Positions 63,873 through 64,000 of a DNA stretch of 64,000 nucleotides are shown in pieces (the stretch's first letter is position 1; the number at the start of each line of letters is the position of its first letter). The notes below the pieces were generated by a model, which was not told where the DNA came from, searched no databases, and was given only the letters and a program-made list of their open reading frames with translations. Both the position numbers and the translations under genes were made by a program. Source of the DNA: Granulicella sp. dw_53 (lineage in GTDB: Bacteria; Acidobacteriota; Terriglobia; Terriglobales; Acidobacteriaceae); the NCBI RefSeq assembly GCF_018449545.1, contig NZ_JAAVUR010000001.1, positions 620,001-684,000 of the forward strand, in the 5' to 3' direction.

Positions 63873-64000
63873 TGAATCCGACCAGCAACGCCCTGAATCT
63901 ACGCAACCGAGCCATTCGCCATCTGGACGTCAGCCCCGAAGCAGGCTTCACCCTCATCGAGCTCCTCATCGTCATGTCCGTCATGCTCATCCTCATGACC
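63873..64000 (+). CDS. Type IV pilin-like (prepilin) protein, 3' end cut by window
   Basis: Only the first 42 codons are present. A leader of about 24 residues ends in the prepilin peptidase site G-FTLIELLIVMSVMLIL, with Glu at position +5 after the cleaved Gly. This defines type IV pilins and type II secretion pseudopilins. GAGGAAG lies about ten bases before the ATG. The leader is longer than in most type IVa pilins. Which pilin or pseudopilin it is cannot be told without the rest. Confidence 0.85.

Overview
The window looks like a chromosomal segment of an Acidobacteriota bacterium of class Terriglobia (Edaphobacter/Granulicella/Terriglobus-like). This is inferred from the gene families, not from a search. 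The clues are a large Oar-type TonB-dependent receptor with an N-terminal carboxypeptidase-regulatory domain, a paired DUF1501/DUF1800 locus with a Tat signal, a Ser/Thr kinase fused to TPR-like repeats, moderately high GC, and several secreted proteins of a kind common in that class. No rRNA, tRNA or CRISPR array was recognised.

Layout. 0-5 kb: carAB (carB cut by the left edge), a tiny His-rich secreted peptide, a Rieske ferredoxin, an alpha/beta-hydrolase-fold protein that has lost its catalytic residues, and a DoxX protein. 5.4-11.6 kb: DUF1501 and DUF1800 secreted proteins and a fused alpha-beta E1 of a branched-chain 2-oxoacid dehydrogenase. 12-17 kb: FkbM methyltransferase, ABC ATPase, an unassigned secreted protein, an AIM24-like protein and threonine dehydrogenase. 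17-29 kb: two adjacent metal loci on the minus strand. One runs copC-copD-small Cys/His protein-TonB receptor-BNR propeller with a CPCC motif. The other is a CzcCBA-type RND efflux operon led by an unknown two-helix protein. Two hairpins separate them. 29-33 kb: flgM with a near-consensus sigma-28 promoter, a beta-propeller protein and a secreted TPR protein.

33-50 kb is a lower-GC polysaccharide cluster. It holds an XRE regulator, Wza, a Wzc-type tyrosine kinase, Wzx, a Wzy-like polymerase, six glycosyltransferases (one divergent), a hexapeptide acyltransferase and a WecA-like initiating phosphosugar transferase with an extra C-terminal domain. Most of these genes overlap by a few bases, so they form one operon for a Wzx/Wzy-type exopolysaccharide. 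A membrane-anchored, glycosidase-like unknown lies convergent to its end. 52-64 kb: a small unknown, a TPR kinase, a large membrane protein, a HAD hydrolase with a probable leaderless start, an internally deleted IS110-type element, a DUF202 protein, a GNAT acetyltransferase, rlmN, an M16 peptidase and the start of a pseudopilin gene.

The + strand is G-rich at about 13-22 kb and C-rich at about 52-64 kb whichever strand is coding, so GC skew changes sign inside the window. The strongest candidates for something undescribed are the five-gene copC-copD/TonB/BNR locus, the deleted IS110 element with a structured leader, and the glycosidase-like protein beside the polysaccharide operon.
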